64,000 nucleotides of DNA. Origin: Saxidomus purpurata. Its lineage: Eukaryota > Mollusca > Bivalvia > Venerida > Veneridae. Position 1 is the first letter of the stretch; each line of letters opens with the position of its first letter. The notes under the pieces are model-generated. The model made no database searches, was not told the origin of the DNA, and worked only from the letters and a program-made list of their open reading frames with translations. Shown here one piece after another: positions 24,901 through 34,352 of this stretch. The stretch is from assembly GCA_022818135.1 (NCBI GenBank), contig JAFMSR010000007.1, positions 9,075,811-9,139,810 on the forward strand. Direction: 5' to 3'. The translations under genes and the position numbers were made by a program.

Positions 24901-27565
24901 TTTATCAAGATCTGAACTCACCGATAATGGTAACCCTTGTACCCTTGTCTTTCAATACCTTAAAAAGATAATATTGATTGACTTACTTCAATAGAGTAGA
25001 ACCAGTTGACATATGCTTTGGGAAAAGTTATTGTTTGTAATTTCTGGGTGTATTTCTGATATTTAGAACTACAGTTTGACCTGTGTTACAGGCCAGCTCA
25101 ATTAAGTAGCCACCTGCCTTAATAAGCCACTACTGACGTGTTCTAATTGGCTAGTTTCTATCAGATATTTATACAAGTGTATTTAACAGCTATGTATTTT
25201 TGATATATCCTTTGATGAGAGATTTGATTATATTAATTTAATACAAAAACCCTTCATTAAGTACAGATCATCAATCACTTAAAAAGGAACAACATTTAAG
25301 ATACTGAAGTATGAGCAAAAGCCTACTGCAATCTTTTTCTCAAGTAACCTTGTTTACTACAATTAGATAGCAGAAAAAACTACACTACTGACAACATTCG
25401 GTCTACTAAACTCAAAGCAAATTAGAACCTAAAGATAATCTGATCTGTTGATTCTGGTGATCACCTTATCATCACACGAAATTCATGTGCTGGGTACCAA
25501 TTACCAAACTTCACTACTCTACAACATAAGGGGATGCATGTACCTTTTTTCTTGCAACATATTCCATACACATGTTGCTTAGAATGCTTAGAGATACATC
25601 AATGACCTTCGATCTGTAGTGTTCTTCTAGACTGTCTCTAGACCTTATCAGATCCAACAGTCTCTTAACCAGTCCAATGTCAACAAGTACAGCAACCTCT
25701 GAAATATAACAAGAAAGAATAACTTCATGATCACAACTAAGATTTTCAACACAAATACTTACACTGACAAGAAAAACACTGAAGCGGTGCTTAGTTGCTC
25801 ATATCCCCTATTATAGGTAGTAACTAGATTAAAAAAAAACAACACATGTCTGCCCCCATGGCCCCGCCCCGTTCCTACTGAAGGAAGCATTCACTGGGTC
25901 AAAGTGACCCGTAACTATAGTATTCACAACTACACTTCATACTGATACTTTCCGCCACATTTGATGAAATTCAAACAAGGGGTTTTGGAGATGAACAGCA
26001 AACAAGATTTTTTCACATTTCAGGTGCCTGTGACCTTGACCTTTGATTTAACCCAAAATTACAATATACATAACTTACCTTCATACTGATGGTTCCTACC
26101 AATTCTGATGAAAATTCAACAAGGGGTTTTGGAGATGAATAGCAGACAAGATTTTTTGTCCCATTTCAGGCCCCTGTGACCTTGACCGTTAGACAAAATG
26201 ACTCCAAATTGTAATATGCCTAACTAAACTTCATACTGATGCTTCCCTGAAAGTTTGATGCAAATCCATCAAGGATATTTGGAGATGAAGAGTGGACAAG
26301 ACAAGTATCATGCCTGTATGACCTTTGACTGTATGACCCCAAATTGTATTGTGCACAACTACACTTTATACTGATGCTTTCCTGAAAGTTTGATGATGGG
26401 GTTTTAGAGATGAAGAGTTGAAACGAAAAATTGGACAGATAGAAAGACAGAGGCAAGGGGGAAAACAATAATTTTTCAAACTAATTTTTAAACAATCCAT
26501 TTGCTCAATAATTGTGGTATTTAATTTTAAAATCCATGCGACGCATCGGCTTGATGTGCTAGACATTTGTGCCAAGTTATTTTTAAATCAATCAATGCAT
26601 GACAAAGTTATAGTCCGGACACGAATGTGTGCATATATACAGGATTCCATTACCTTCAAACTCTAAGTGTGACCTTGACCTTTGAGGTAGGGACGTGGGT
26701 CTTGCACGCAACACGTCGTCTTGATGTGCTGGACATTTGTGCCATGTTATTTTAAAATCCTTCAATGCATGACAAAGTTACAGTCCGGACACAAATGTGC
26801 GCATATATACAGGATTCCAGTACCTTCAAACTCTAAGTGTGACCTTGACCTTTGCGGTAGGGACGTGGGTCTTGCACGCGACACGTCGTTTTGATATGTT
26901 AGACATTTGTGTCATGTTATTTTAAAATCCTTCGATGCATGACAAGGTTACAGTCCGGACACGAATGTGTACATATATACAGGATTCCATAACCTTCAAA
27001 CTCCAAGTGTGACCTTGACCTTTGAGGTAGGGAAGTGGGTGTTGCACGAGACACATCATCTTGATGTGCTAGACATTTGTGACAAGTTATTTTAAAATCC
27101 TTCATTGCATGACAGAGTTACAGTCCGGACACGAATTTGAAAGTGGGGACGCACAGACGGACGGACAGACGGACACCCCTGCGTAGGTGGTATTTCCATT
27201 GTTCTCGAACAATAGAGTGACCACTTAAGTAACAAAAGAATGACCACTTAAGGGACAAAAGACGGAATGAAGACAATAGATTTCTATTGTCTTAGACCAC
27301 ACCTCCTACCACCTAAGACACCCAACATGCGTGTGGACAGACGGACAGATGGACAGAGCGATTTTAATATGCCACCCTTCGAGGGCATAAAAAAATCTAT
27401 GTAAGTTTTTAGGCATATAACACAATCCATTGCCTCCCATTTTCTTTATTTACCTTTTGGTGTCTTCATAAACTTTTTCCTTATTTCCACTAGTGCACTG
27501 TATGTGTGCTTCATCCTTGAACTATGTGCCTGTCTCATCAGGTCCCTGCATTTGTTGCTTGCCAT
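14993..27565 (-). CDS. ARMC5: ARMC5, armadillo repeat-containing BTB protein (8 coding exons)
   Basis: Coding exons on the minus strand, 5' to 3': 27454-27565, 25544-25698, 24922-24958, 24402-24588, 23992-24132, 21301-23444, 16674-16854, 14993-15944. All junctions are GT-AG and phases match at every one, giving about 1302 codons plus TAG. Layout: armadillo-type helices at residues 20-350, a low-complexity acidic Ser/Pro linker at 355-750, a second helical block at 755-870, a basic KRRR patch near 908, more helices to about 1035, a BTB fold at 1125-1230, and a C-terminal tail. The ARM-linker-BTB order identifies ARMC5 (935 aa in human; the extra length lies mainly in the linker). Known role of the family: substrate adaptor for a CUL3 ubiquitin ligase acting on RNA polymerase II subunit RPB1. 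The start is provisional because the frame stays open upstream of this Met. Confidence 0.92.
15945..16673 (-). other. ARMC5 intron 7
   Basis: 729 nt of AT-rich intron with standard GT-AG ends. A 62-codon plus-strand frame inside it is not supported by anything else. Confidence 0.8.
16674..16854 (-). CDS. ARMC5: ARMC5 exon 7 (helical linker before BTB)
   Basis: 181 nt between acceptor ATACTTTCAG and donor ACATG|GTATGA. The frame (phase 2 in, phase 2 out) gives DMGKSAMAFLEDLSGVV, then RGVIDRLLHTT and LCINILYIT, joining through a split TGG codon to exon 8. The frame stays open past the donor, so intron retention would add about 20 residues before a stop. Confidence 0.88.
16886..17060. mobile_element. 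pogo/Tigger-like MITE in ARMC5 intron
   Basis: Termini CAGTAAACTC and GAGTTTACTG, flanked by TA (16884-16885, 17061-17062). The inverted match extends outward to 18 perfect bases (16878-16895 versus 17051-17068). The interior repeats 'ccagatatagcaaaattcc' and 'tatggatataacaaactctgg', the usual CAGT...GGATATAACGAA-type termini of pogo MITEs. No ORF. Confidence 0.85.
19202..19283. mobile_element. Short inverted-repeat element (hairpin MITE candidate)
   Basis: Arms AGGTTATTTAACATT and AATGTTAAATAACCT are perfect complements 15 bases long around a 50-base AT-rich loop. A related 'aaaaaggttattgttagg' lies at about 19056. No target duplication could be fixed. Confidence 0.45.
19473..19480. promoter_or_regulatory. 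CRE-like TGACGTCA palindrome
   Basis: A perfect cAMP-response-element core within ARMC5 intron 6. Identical 8-mers also occur at 30128-30135 and 44800-44807. With no known transcription start nearby, function is unproven. Confidence 0.25.
20628..21013 (-). repeat. Hairpin-ended modular repeat, copy F (minus, intronic)
   Basis: On the minus strand it starts after a run of eight T with ATCCCCTGCCAAAGGCAGCGGGT (hairpin) and a TTGTCCGTCTGTCTG leader (about 20976-20990). The body has 'tagagcttagatatttggcat' and 'gacctcttcaaagtttgttcaaa', and a 14-base poly-G (poly-C on plus, about 20748-20761). The 3' terminus is GGGCCATCTTGGCCCTCTTGT at 20628. Confidence 0.85.
21301..23444 (-). CDS. ARMC5: ARMC5 exon 6 (ARM end, acidic linker, second helical block)
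   Basis: 2144 nt between acceptor TTAATTACAG and donor TTTAAAG|GTATGC. Residues about 211-925. The first 140 residues continue ARM helices (for example ENILILFIQALSETKQ). Then follows a 400-residue linker rich in E, D, K, S and P with dense SPxxSP and YSPxxSSP clusters, which look like proline-directed kinase sites. A conserved-looking helical block (ILLSRVSQMTNPTMHLV, RCPRLLSRVFRNPMSF) and a basic KRRR near residue 908 close the exon. Strong codon bias contrasts with the flanking introns. Confidence 0.93.
23445..23991 (-). other. ARMC5 intron 5
   Basis: 547 nt, AT-rich, GT-AG ends, no repeats recognised. The shorter introns 24133-24401 and 24589-24921 are likewise plain. Confidence 0.85.
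23992..24132 (-). CDS. ARMC5: ARMC5 exon 5 (ARM repeat)
   Basis: 141 nt between acceptor ACTTCTGCAG and donor CATGG|GTAAGC. It encodes LIGQTCSHVQKLVEKNAIS, then VVLKLIDSDTVSLKQSSLRC and VHSLSSHG, one more armadillo repeat (residues about 164-211). No ORF of useful length reveals it; phases confirm it. Confidence 0.9.
24402..24588 (-). CDS. ARMC5: ARMC5 exon 4 (ARM repeat)
   Basis: 187 nt between acceptor GCATTTACAG and donor TTAAG|GTACTG. It encodes a Cys-rich helix pair, CLQNRACRCLSNLLLDP, then VIEKVVKLLKDTEKEE and TCIRALR, a complete armadillo repeat (residues about 102-164). Confidence 0.92.
24922..24958 (-). CDS. ARMC5: ARMC5 exon 3 (37-nt small exon)
   Basis: Acceptor CTTTTTAAG and donor TATCG|GTGAGT. 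It encodes only 12 codons plus one base, but phase 0 in and phase 1 out are exactly what the neighbouring exons need, and it links two ARM helices. It is too short for ORF finding and was recovered by frame matching. Confidence 0.85.
24959..25543 (-). other. ARMC5 intron 2
   Basis: 585 nt, AT-rich, nothing recognised beyond its splice sites. Confidence 0.85.
25544..25698 (-). CDS. ARMC5: ARMC5 exon 2 (ARM repeat)
   Basis: 155 nt between acceptor ATATTTCAG and donor AAAAAAG|GTACAT. It encodes residues about 38-89, including an amphipathic VDIGLVKRLLDLIR helix and SLSILSNMCMEY, the classic H2/H3 pattern of an armadillo unit. Confidence 0.9.
25900..26460 (-). repeat. 145-bp tandem modules, about 4 copies, in ARMC5 intron 1
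   Basis: The phrase 'acttcatactgatg' recurs at about 25936, 26080, 26230 and 26366, each followed by 'ttgatgaaattcaacaaggggttttggagatgaa' and 'tgtgaccttgacctt' (complement AAGGTCAAGGTCAC). Spacing is 136-150 bp with growing divergence. Confidence 0.8.
26545..27388 (-). repeat. Modular repeat, copy G: 170-bp units in ARMC5 intron 1
   Basis: Units start near 26552, 26722, 26892 and 27062, a constant 170-bp period. Each contains 'cttgatgtgct(a/g)gacatttgtg', 'aatgcatgacaaagtta(c/t)agtccggac' and, except at the edge, 'gtgaccttgacctttg'. Read on the minus strand the element begins after seven T with ATGCCCTCGAAGGGTGGCAT (hairpin, about 27369-27388) and a CTGTCCATCTGTCCGTCTG leader. A second (GTCC)n block lies at 27153-27172. 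Its unit is homologous to the 157-bp units at 3198-3660. Confidence 0.85.
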
Positions 27566-27597
27566 GTTTCTCTCCTCTCCCTCTCCCTCCAAACAAT
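27454..27597 (-). CDS. ARMC5: ARMC5 exon 1 of the assembled set (contains first usable Met)
   Basis: Acceptor CTAATTTCAG before 27597 and donor AAAAG|GTAAAT at 27454. The Met at 27563-27565 has a good context (AAACATGG). It is followed by 37 codons ending in phase 1, where the helical start of the ARM domain begins. A real acceptor precedes the exon and its first 32 bases are open in the same frame, so either an untranslated or a coding exon lies further upstream. Confidence 0.85.
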
Positions 27598-28318
27598 CTG
27601 AAATTAGCAAATATACAAATCTATTATAACTGGGTACATTGTACTACAAATGGTCTCTAAGTACACATTTCATTCCTGTAGTGTACTTTTGGTTATTAAA
27701 TTTGCTGAGAATGACTTGCATTTCCTTAGAAACAGCCTTTTTTTTCAACAAAAAAGATGGGAGAGTGTTAATTTGGATAGGTGCATCAATAAAAGAAAAT
27801 ATGGTATATTTTAAGGACTTTTCATAACTCACTAGAATAGCAAAACAGAAGGAAATATTATAAAGCTAGCTAGTTACAGTAATGACATGTAATTGTTCTG
27901 TGCCACAATTTACTTCTGTAACTGTATGGCATTGGGTAGGGTCATCTTATTTATGAAAAACACTTGTGTCTCAAACCATATCTACTCAAACCATTTGCTG
28001 ATATTTTGGCAAAAACTATGTTTAAACTAAACTAATTCGCATCTTTTTTTAAATGGGAGAAAAAATGGAGGATGTCCTTCAATGGTTCAACCATCAAATG
28101 TTATCTCACCTCTGTGAAATACCGCTTCTGATGCTGCCAATACAAGGAAATGAAATAGTGAGGAAAACAATATGATGAAAAATGACACATTCCTGTGTGG
28201 ATCAAGTTGCTTGGGAGGCTTGACAATCTTCCCTATTTTTGTAATCCCAATGCATGGCCATACTACCCTGCCCATAATTCCCGTGAGAGGTGTGAAGCAG
28301 TATGACAAGATAAATAAG
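27598..28318. other. Flank upstream of ARMC5 exon 1
   Basis: AT-rich. It holds only the candidate exon at 28110-28133 and, at 28260-28318, a 50-base phrase (ccctgcccataat..gtgagaggtgtga) that recurs at 31645-31700. No promoter motif stands out. Confidence 0.45.
28110..28133 (-). CDS. Candidate upstream ARMC5 exon (24 nt or longer)
   Basis: Donor CACAGAG|GTGAGA at 28110 is strong and in phase 1, exactly what the 5' edge of exon 27454-27597 needs. A polypyrimidine tract ending TATTGGCAG precedes 28133, so this could be a 24-nt exon or the 3' part of a longer first exon. The joined frame is open (SEAVFHRDCLEGEG...). Transcript data are needed to confirm it. Confidence 0.35.
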
Positions 28319-28947
28319 CTTCATGGTCAAACACTCTCACCAGTTGAGGATGCAAAATACCTTGGTGTAGACATCAGCCAAGATCTCAGCTGGAATACAC
28401 ACATCTCAAGAATAACAACAAATGCAAACAGAACACTAGGCTTCCCAAACGTAACATCAAAACAAAACATGAAAATATCAAATCACTCTCTTACAAAACA
28501 TTAGGTCTGAGACCACAACTAGAGTATGCATCATCTGTATGGTCACCACACACCCAGGTTAATATTCACAAGCTGGAGATGGTCCAGCGACGCACAATCA
28601 GATGGGTAAAAAATGATTATTCCAGAGATACCAATGTGACAGACCTGCAGAACACCCTTGGATGGAGCACCCTTGAGAACAGGCGTCAAGCCTCCAAATT
28701 GGTTATGTTTTACAAAATATACTACAATCTTGTAGCAATCTCCCTGCCCAGTTACCTAGAAGTCCCAAACAGGTTAACAAGACATTATGCACCCCTTTAG
28801 TCTCTGCCAAACCCATGCAAACTCAGACTATTTAAGTACTCTTTTTTCCCCCATACCACAGTCCTGTGGAATAGATTACCCACGCATATTGCGATCCTGT
28901 CTGATCTTGAATTATTCAAGCAGGCAGTGGCCCAAATCAATTATTAA
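28319..28947 (+). pseudogene. Non-LTR retrotransposon reverse-transcriptase C-terminal fragment (Jockey/CR1-like)
   Basis: Three frames together read as the thumb and tail of a LINE reverse transcriptase: LHGQTLSPVEDAKYLGVDIS near 28319, then LEYASSVWSPH near 28525, MVQRRTIRWVKNDYS at 28579, LGWSTLENRRQASKLVMFYK near 28650, and LWNRLPTHIAI near 28865, ending in TAA at 28945-28947. Frame breaks fall near 28440 and 28790. The catalytic FADD part and the endonuclease are absent, so this is a dead 5'-truncated copy. The region before 28319 belongs to another repeat. Confidence 0.88.
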
Positions 28948-30296
28948 TCGTACAACAGTTGTTTTTAACCCTTTTATTCGTTTACTATTTTTAACAGTTT
29001 TAACCGTTATATCCAGGATGAAAAAAGGGCATGGGGCTGTCAGAAAAGGGCACGATTTTCTTTCAATGAAGGGCATTTCCGTTAACTGTTGTGATTCATA
29101 ATGTGTGCTAACTTACTACTGTAACACTAGCCTTTATGGCATTTTCACAAAAGACATTATTTAAGCACTATATTGTATCTACACTTTATTAATGTCATAA
29201 AATAACATGTAAAACAATGGGAAAACAGTGCCACTGGATTACAGGGGTGAAAGTTTGAAAAATGGAAAATCCTGAAACTGAAGCTGGGGGCCGCAAGGAC
29301 TCCCAGTGGGGTTCTGGGGACCAGAGGCCCCCCGAAAGCTCCTGGCTTTTAGTTATTTCAAAGGCTTCTGATGCATTGTTTAGTTCAGTAGGCTTTGAAA
29401 CTGAATGGTCATTGACCCTTCAGCCTGACTTTTCTTAGAACAAAATCAAATTTTCAAGAGCTAAGGTGGGGATTTTAAAGGTCGTCCGTCGAGACACGGG
29501 TCATAGAATTAATGTCATAATCTCTAGGTGTGCATGTTATATTTTTCTGTTTGTTTCCTGCATTTTTTTTTCAGTTGTTCCCCGTTTGTCACATATTTTC
29601 GCGACCTCACATGTCCGTGATTTTCGTATATATTTCTTCGATTTTTCGCGATTTTAACAGTTTTTGATGCAAAGAAATCTGATAATTCTTTCTTTTTTTT
29701 GAAACCATCGCTCTTTCTTTTTCAAGCTGTGCTAATTTACGTTTTGCAGACACTTTTTCTAATGTTACAATTTACAAAATTGAGTGTTCGTTCTTTTAAT
29801 TCTCATCGAGAAATGTTTTGTATTTTACGACTTAAGATAGATTTTACTTACATTCGACTTACCGTTACATCTTAATTATCAAGCGTGTTCAAACTCAATT
29901 TGATCTCCGCTGGTCCGTAACTTTTTATTTTGTTTAAAGTACTTACAAATATTATTGAAATTCATCCCTTATAAATGTGTCAACAACTCGGTCATTAAAA
30001 TAATTAATAATTGATCGAGTGTAAATATAATTCGCGACGATTTATTCTAAACACCATGATTGCCTCAGATTAAACCACGGACCCTGATAACTTCGTACAA
30101 ATATCAAAGAAAATGCAGACTAATTTCTGACGTCACGTACATGTGCAGTAACGACACGTGAGTATCGGAAAATAACAGGTGTACATGCAGTGTCTTTTGA
30201 TCGCCTTGGGCGTTTATGTAATCGGTCATCCAATGCCGAGCACGCGTCGGATTAAGGTTATTGGCTGAATGGTGATGATAAAGGACATAAGATATC
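28948..30296. other. Non-coding stretch, no gene seen
   Basis: Includes 'gggcatggggctgtcagaaaagggcacg' (about 29029-29056), which loosely echoes 'gggcagagtggtggcacaaaaaggcgg' at 31503, and a TGACGTCACGTAC motif at 30128. From about 29450 the base composition turns richer in CpG than the neighbourhood. It may be the flank of the inverted-repeat block that follows. Confidence 0.35.
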
Positions 30297-31470
30297 ATAT
30301 GCAGTGAATAATCTAGCCGTGCGTCCTGCGTCATAGACACACAAAAAATGCAAAGGATGCAAAGATTTGAAAAATGTGCGTCCTTTAGGACGCAAGTACG
30401 TGAAAAGCGAGACTTGGGTATATGCTCGCGGCATATTGTATAAAAGAATATCGTCCACGAACTTGCGTTTAGAAGAATTTTCACATGAAATCGTTAAAAA
30501 ATCGCGGCACTTCGCGGGTGTAAAATCGCGGTACTTAGAGTGGTGTTTCAGACAGCTAACAGGACATTAAATTAGAATTATTTTCCGTGAAAATTTGTAT
30601 ACACGTATTTTTTTACTTTTGTACATTTATTAAATTCGAAAATATTTGCCAACCGACGTACATTTGTATAGCTTAATATAGTGCATAACCAAAATAAAAC
30701 TTACACATATTATACATCGTCTATTCCAAACTAGTTTTTATAATCCAAAATAATCAGACTTGTCACTACCTGTCAAAATATTCGGTCTTTTTAATGCCAC
30801 ATGCTTCGCTTGGATCAAACGAAACTCAGCGTCGGCGTACGTGCTTTGATCTCGTAACACCTGTGGCTTTATGAGTAAAAGAAGTCGCTGTAGAAATTTT
30901 TTTATTCAGCAAAAGTAATTCTTTAAAGTAAATACATGGTAGAAGAAAATTGTTACTTAGAAAAAAACGGCTTGAATCGCCGCGATTTTGTTAAAAACGT
31001 AACGTTTATTTTAAATAAAGAATAGTTGCAACTTATAAATGTTAATTAAGTTAATTGAAAATACTTTTCGCATTCACAAATTATCAAACGTTACTCAATC
31101 AGTGGTGTCACATAGCTCGAAATTTCAAACTTGACGTAGTTAGTTTGTCATCCTTTATGAATGCTCTCATTTTTCACACCTACCGCGACATTGCTAATTG
31201 GAGAATAAACCTAGACTAATTACAGCAGATTTTTAACAGATATAAATATTTTAAATCTACGTAAAAGGTAATTAATATTTTCAGTAACCCAATACAATTA
31301 TATTTGAAAAAAACCACATCACAGCGGCGATTCGCAACGACAATAATTCATTCTATTTTCTGACTTTTTCGGAAAGGGACTCATTGTTTCATAGCTGGGA
31401 CTCATTGTTCTGAAAAATGTGCGTCCCAAGGACTCATATAAATCAAAACCTAGATTATTCACTGTATATG
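30297..31470. mobile_element. 1.2-kb block bounded by inverted repeats
   Basis: Left arm ATATGCAGTGAATAATCTAG (30297-30316) is complementary to CTAGATTATTCACTGTATAT (31450-31469), with one mismatch. Just inside both ends lie GTGCGTCC-type motifs (30319, 30375, 31419). The interior has several 'cgcggcacttcgcggg' type CpG-rich phrases near 30500 and no long ORF. A DNA transposon remnant is likely, but no target duplication was found. Confidence 0.5.
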
Positions 31471-32154
31471 CATGACTTTAGGGCAAAATAGATGTTGAGA
31501 AGGGCAGAGTGGTGGCACAAAAAGGCGGCAGGGCGCGGCGCCATGCCATTTCACTACAGATATTAACACTAAACCGTCTTGTTTCTCTCGAGTGTGGGAG
31601 CTATCTTGCAGTAGTGTTATCTTTTATTAACACCCGACATGCACCCTGCCCATAATACTCATGAGAGGTGTGAGGCAGTATAACAAGATAGATAGACAAG
31701 ATAAATAGATAATTATGATGCTGAAGTTGCCATTATCAGAGAAGAAGAATATCTGCTTTGCCATTATCAGAGAAGAATATCTCTCTAAAACTTCTGTGGA
31801 GTTTATAAAGATGGGATCTCATGGCTTAATCATCAAGGGCTTTAAATTGAGCTAGCAAGTGAAAGTAAAATTAAATAAAGTTTCTTTTAAATCCAACTGA
31901 TCTTTGCTGACAATGCAGAAAAATAGCTACCCGAAATCACCTGTCCGAAAACACAACACTCACTTATAGTGATCAAAATATTTCAACACACAAAATAATA
32001 TAACTTTTTCTGCTTTAAACAAGGGGCATTATTATAAATATGTTACCATAGAAGGCTCTAAATATTTCTAAAACATTTTAGCTTATTGCATGTTGTTGCG
32101 ACATATACGACCCCAAAGAAATTTAAAAAACAAAAAGAATTTAATGTGCAAAAA
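31471..32154. other. Non-coding stretch with a short local duplication
   Basis: 'tgccattatcagagaagaa' is duplicated at about 31728 and 31758. A copy of the 28260-28318 phrase sits at 31645-31700. No gene. Confidence 0.4.
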
Positions 32155-32200
32155 AACAAAAATAATATCAAACAGGGAATGCCACGTACCAAAAACGCAG
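32155..32200 (+). repeat. Terminal fragment of the CA/TG repeat element
   Basis: Forty-six bases, ACAAAAATAATATCAAACAG through AAAAACGCAG, match the invariant terminus of the three larger copies at 33077, 34094 and 35960, then stop abruptly. Confidence 0.75.
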
Positions 32201-32355
32201 AAGTTTACAGTCAGATTTTAGACCCCTTTATTATGTTCATCAATTAATAATTTTCTGTTGCGTTTGTTTTTGTCATTCTTTATTTTTATGTGCGTTTAAC
32301 TTGAGCAAGCGTACATTTTTCACTATCATAAATTCTCATCTCAAGGTCTTGGTAA

Positions 32356-32750
32356 ACAAGAGGCCCAATTGGGCCAGTATCACTCTTCTGGTGCGACTGG
32401 ACTGCCCCTGAGTAAATTTTGTGAAAGTCTTTTGCAATTTTTTCGAGGAAAAGCTAACAGAGTTCACTGTGACCTGGACCCAATGACCCTACGACAGTAG
32501 GTATCATGTACTCAGTAAGACTAATCATCCTATAACGTTTGAAGACTGTGATGTTGATCTCTGAAAGATAGTGAGTGGAAAAGATTTTCAAAGTTCGGGT
32601 CACTGACCTTGACCTTTAACCCACTGACCCCAAAAACGATAGGGATCATTTACTCAGTAAGACTAGTCATCCTATGAAGTTTGAAGACTGTGGGCCAAAT
32701 AAATCTTAAGATATTGAGCGGAAAATATTTTCATTCAACGGGTACCTTTG
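32356..32750 (-). repeat. Modular repeat, copy H (minus)
   Basis: On plus it opens with ACAAGAGGCCCAATTGGGCCAGTATCACTC, the reverse complement of the family 3' hairpin. Two modules with 'ggatcatttactcagtaagactagtcatcctat' and 'gaccttgacctttaacccactgacccc' follow. Related to copy C at 5136-5590. Confidence 0.75.
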
Positions 32751-32792
32751 AAGATAGATGTGAAAATATTTAAATCAGGACAATCTAGTGTT

Positions 32793-32940
32793 AGATTAGT
32801 TTATAATAATTTATTTTAGCTCGATAGAGAAGGAAGCTTGTAGCTTATCGAGTCACTTTCGAGTCCGTTTCCTGGAAAAAAAAAACAGTACTGGTGTCAT
32901 ATGAGGAGGTACGGTCGTGACCCCAGTGGGAGTGAAAACA
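32793..32940 (-). mobile_element. tRNA-derived SINE, 3' portion, minus orientation
   Basis: The complement matches the SINE at 2491-2683: 'ccactggggtcacgac', 'cctcatatgacaccagtactg', a 10-T run, 'ggactcgaaagtgactcg' and the tail 'aaaataaattattataaact'. The tRNA head is missing or degenerate. Confidence 0.78.
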
Positions 32941-33076
32941 ACGTTTTTGATCGATTTTTTCGTTTGTTCGGAAATAAACGTTTTGTGTCTGCCATCTTCA
33001 TTTTTTTTCTCTTTTTTTATAAATAAACTAAAATAACCGACTGATATTAAAATTTATAGATACAGATCAGTATTTA

Positions 33077-33583
33077 GTCTTTGATTGTGTCTGACGGAAG
33101 AGGGGGAGGACTCTGTGATGGGCAGTTTTTAAATCCCACTGGGACGAAGCTGTTTTGATTTCTGTCCTCTGACCTGTTTCGTCTGGCCCTTAAGGGTGTT
33201 TCTCTTGGTGCTCTGCCTTCTGCAAAGGCATTGAGTACATACGTTTTTTGGTTCTCAAGGTTTGCTTTTTATATATTCATACACGAGCATTTTTGTGTTT
33301 TACATACCATGCCTTTTGTTTCCATTGCGTGTGTTAGAGATTCACCTAGCAGGGATTACTTTTATTTACACTGTCCTGTGACTTTGGAACATGGTGGGGG
33401 TAAGAGTGAGGTTGGGTGCGCACCATAAACCGGTTTAAGCTCCCCAGTGGTGTTTTTGCCACTGACCGTTCCAAGGCGGTGCCCCACTGTGTTCCTTTAA
33501 TTGTTCGTTTTGTCCTCGTGTGTTTGCTTTGTATGCTTGTGTGTGTTGGTAGTGTATGTTTGTCTGTGTGTGTAACATGATTG

Positions 33584-33630
<47 letters not shown>

Positions 33631-33722
33631 GGTGGTGTGCACTTCTGGGTGCTGTGGGGCTCGTTTTGGGGAGGCTGCGTTTTTGGTACGTGGCATTCCC
33701 TGTTTGATATTATTTTTGTTTT
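33077..33722 (+). mobile_element. CA/TG repeat element, copy 1 (longest)
   Basis: Begins CTTTGATTGTGTCTGACGGAAG (33077-33098) and ends GATATTATTTTTGTTTTT (33722). It contains a (TG)n tract (33585-33630) and long conserved segments, such as 'gcgcaccataaaccggtttaagctcccc' and 'ccactgaccgttccaaggcggtgccccac'. Copies 2 and 3 lie inverted at 34094-34352 and 35960-36500. Open frames across the TG tract are artefacts. Non-coding, multicopy; class unknown. Confidence 0.82.
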
Positions 33723-34093
33723 TAGTGCATTCGACGTTTGGTACATAGTTCGAATGAACTAATTATAATTTTTCAGACGTGTTTAGCGCTTGGTAAAAGT
33801 TTTCCATTAGGGATTTATAATATTAAGAGTACGTTTTCCTTCAATGGATGTCTTTCGCTGAAGATAGAAAATAAAATCCAGTCGTGTAGTATATAACTGG
33901 ATTTATTTATTTCCTACCGATCGATGTATTTATTCCCAGAAATATAAATTAAAAGTCTTGCGTAGGGACTGCCTTACCAGACAAAAATTAAAATAGAAAC
34001 TCCCCTAGTAAGGTTCATGAAGCTTAGTACAACTGACAGAAGTTTAGTGGGTTTGTTTTTGCTAATAGCGCTTGCCATCTAAGCACACTCCCA
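33723..34093. other. Non-coding stretch between repeat copies
   Basis: Contains the first of several 'gtagggactgccttacc' phrases (about 33962) that recur at about 34427, 34491 and 34804. Confidence 0.4.
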
Positions 34094-34190
34094 AAAAAAC
34101 AAAAATAATATCAAACAGGGAATGACACGTACCAAAAACGCAGCCTCCCCAAAACGAGCCCCACAGCACCCAGAAGTGCACACCACCAAC

Positions 34191-34242
<52 letters not shown>

Positions 34243-34352
34243 ACAATCATGTACACACACAAACAAAACATACACTACCAACACACACAAGCATACAAAG
34301 CAAACACACGAGGACAAAACGAACAATTAACGGAACTTCCGTCAGACACAAT
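34094..34352 (-). mobile_element. CA/TG repeat element, copy 2 (internal deletion)
   Basis: Has both ends of copy 1 in inverted orientation (ACAAAAATAATATC... at left, CTTCCGTCAGACACAATCAAAG at right, about 34335-34356) but lacks about 395 bases of the middle. The (CA)n tract is 34192-34241. Both outer ends in a deleted copy help define the element boundaries. Confidence 0.8.

Larger units (their letters stand above)
25699..27453 (-). other. ARMC5 intron 1, packed with tandem modules
   Basis: 1755 nt, of which about 1.4 kb is two different tandem modular repeats (25900-26460 and 26545-27388). Confidence 0.85.
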
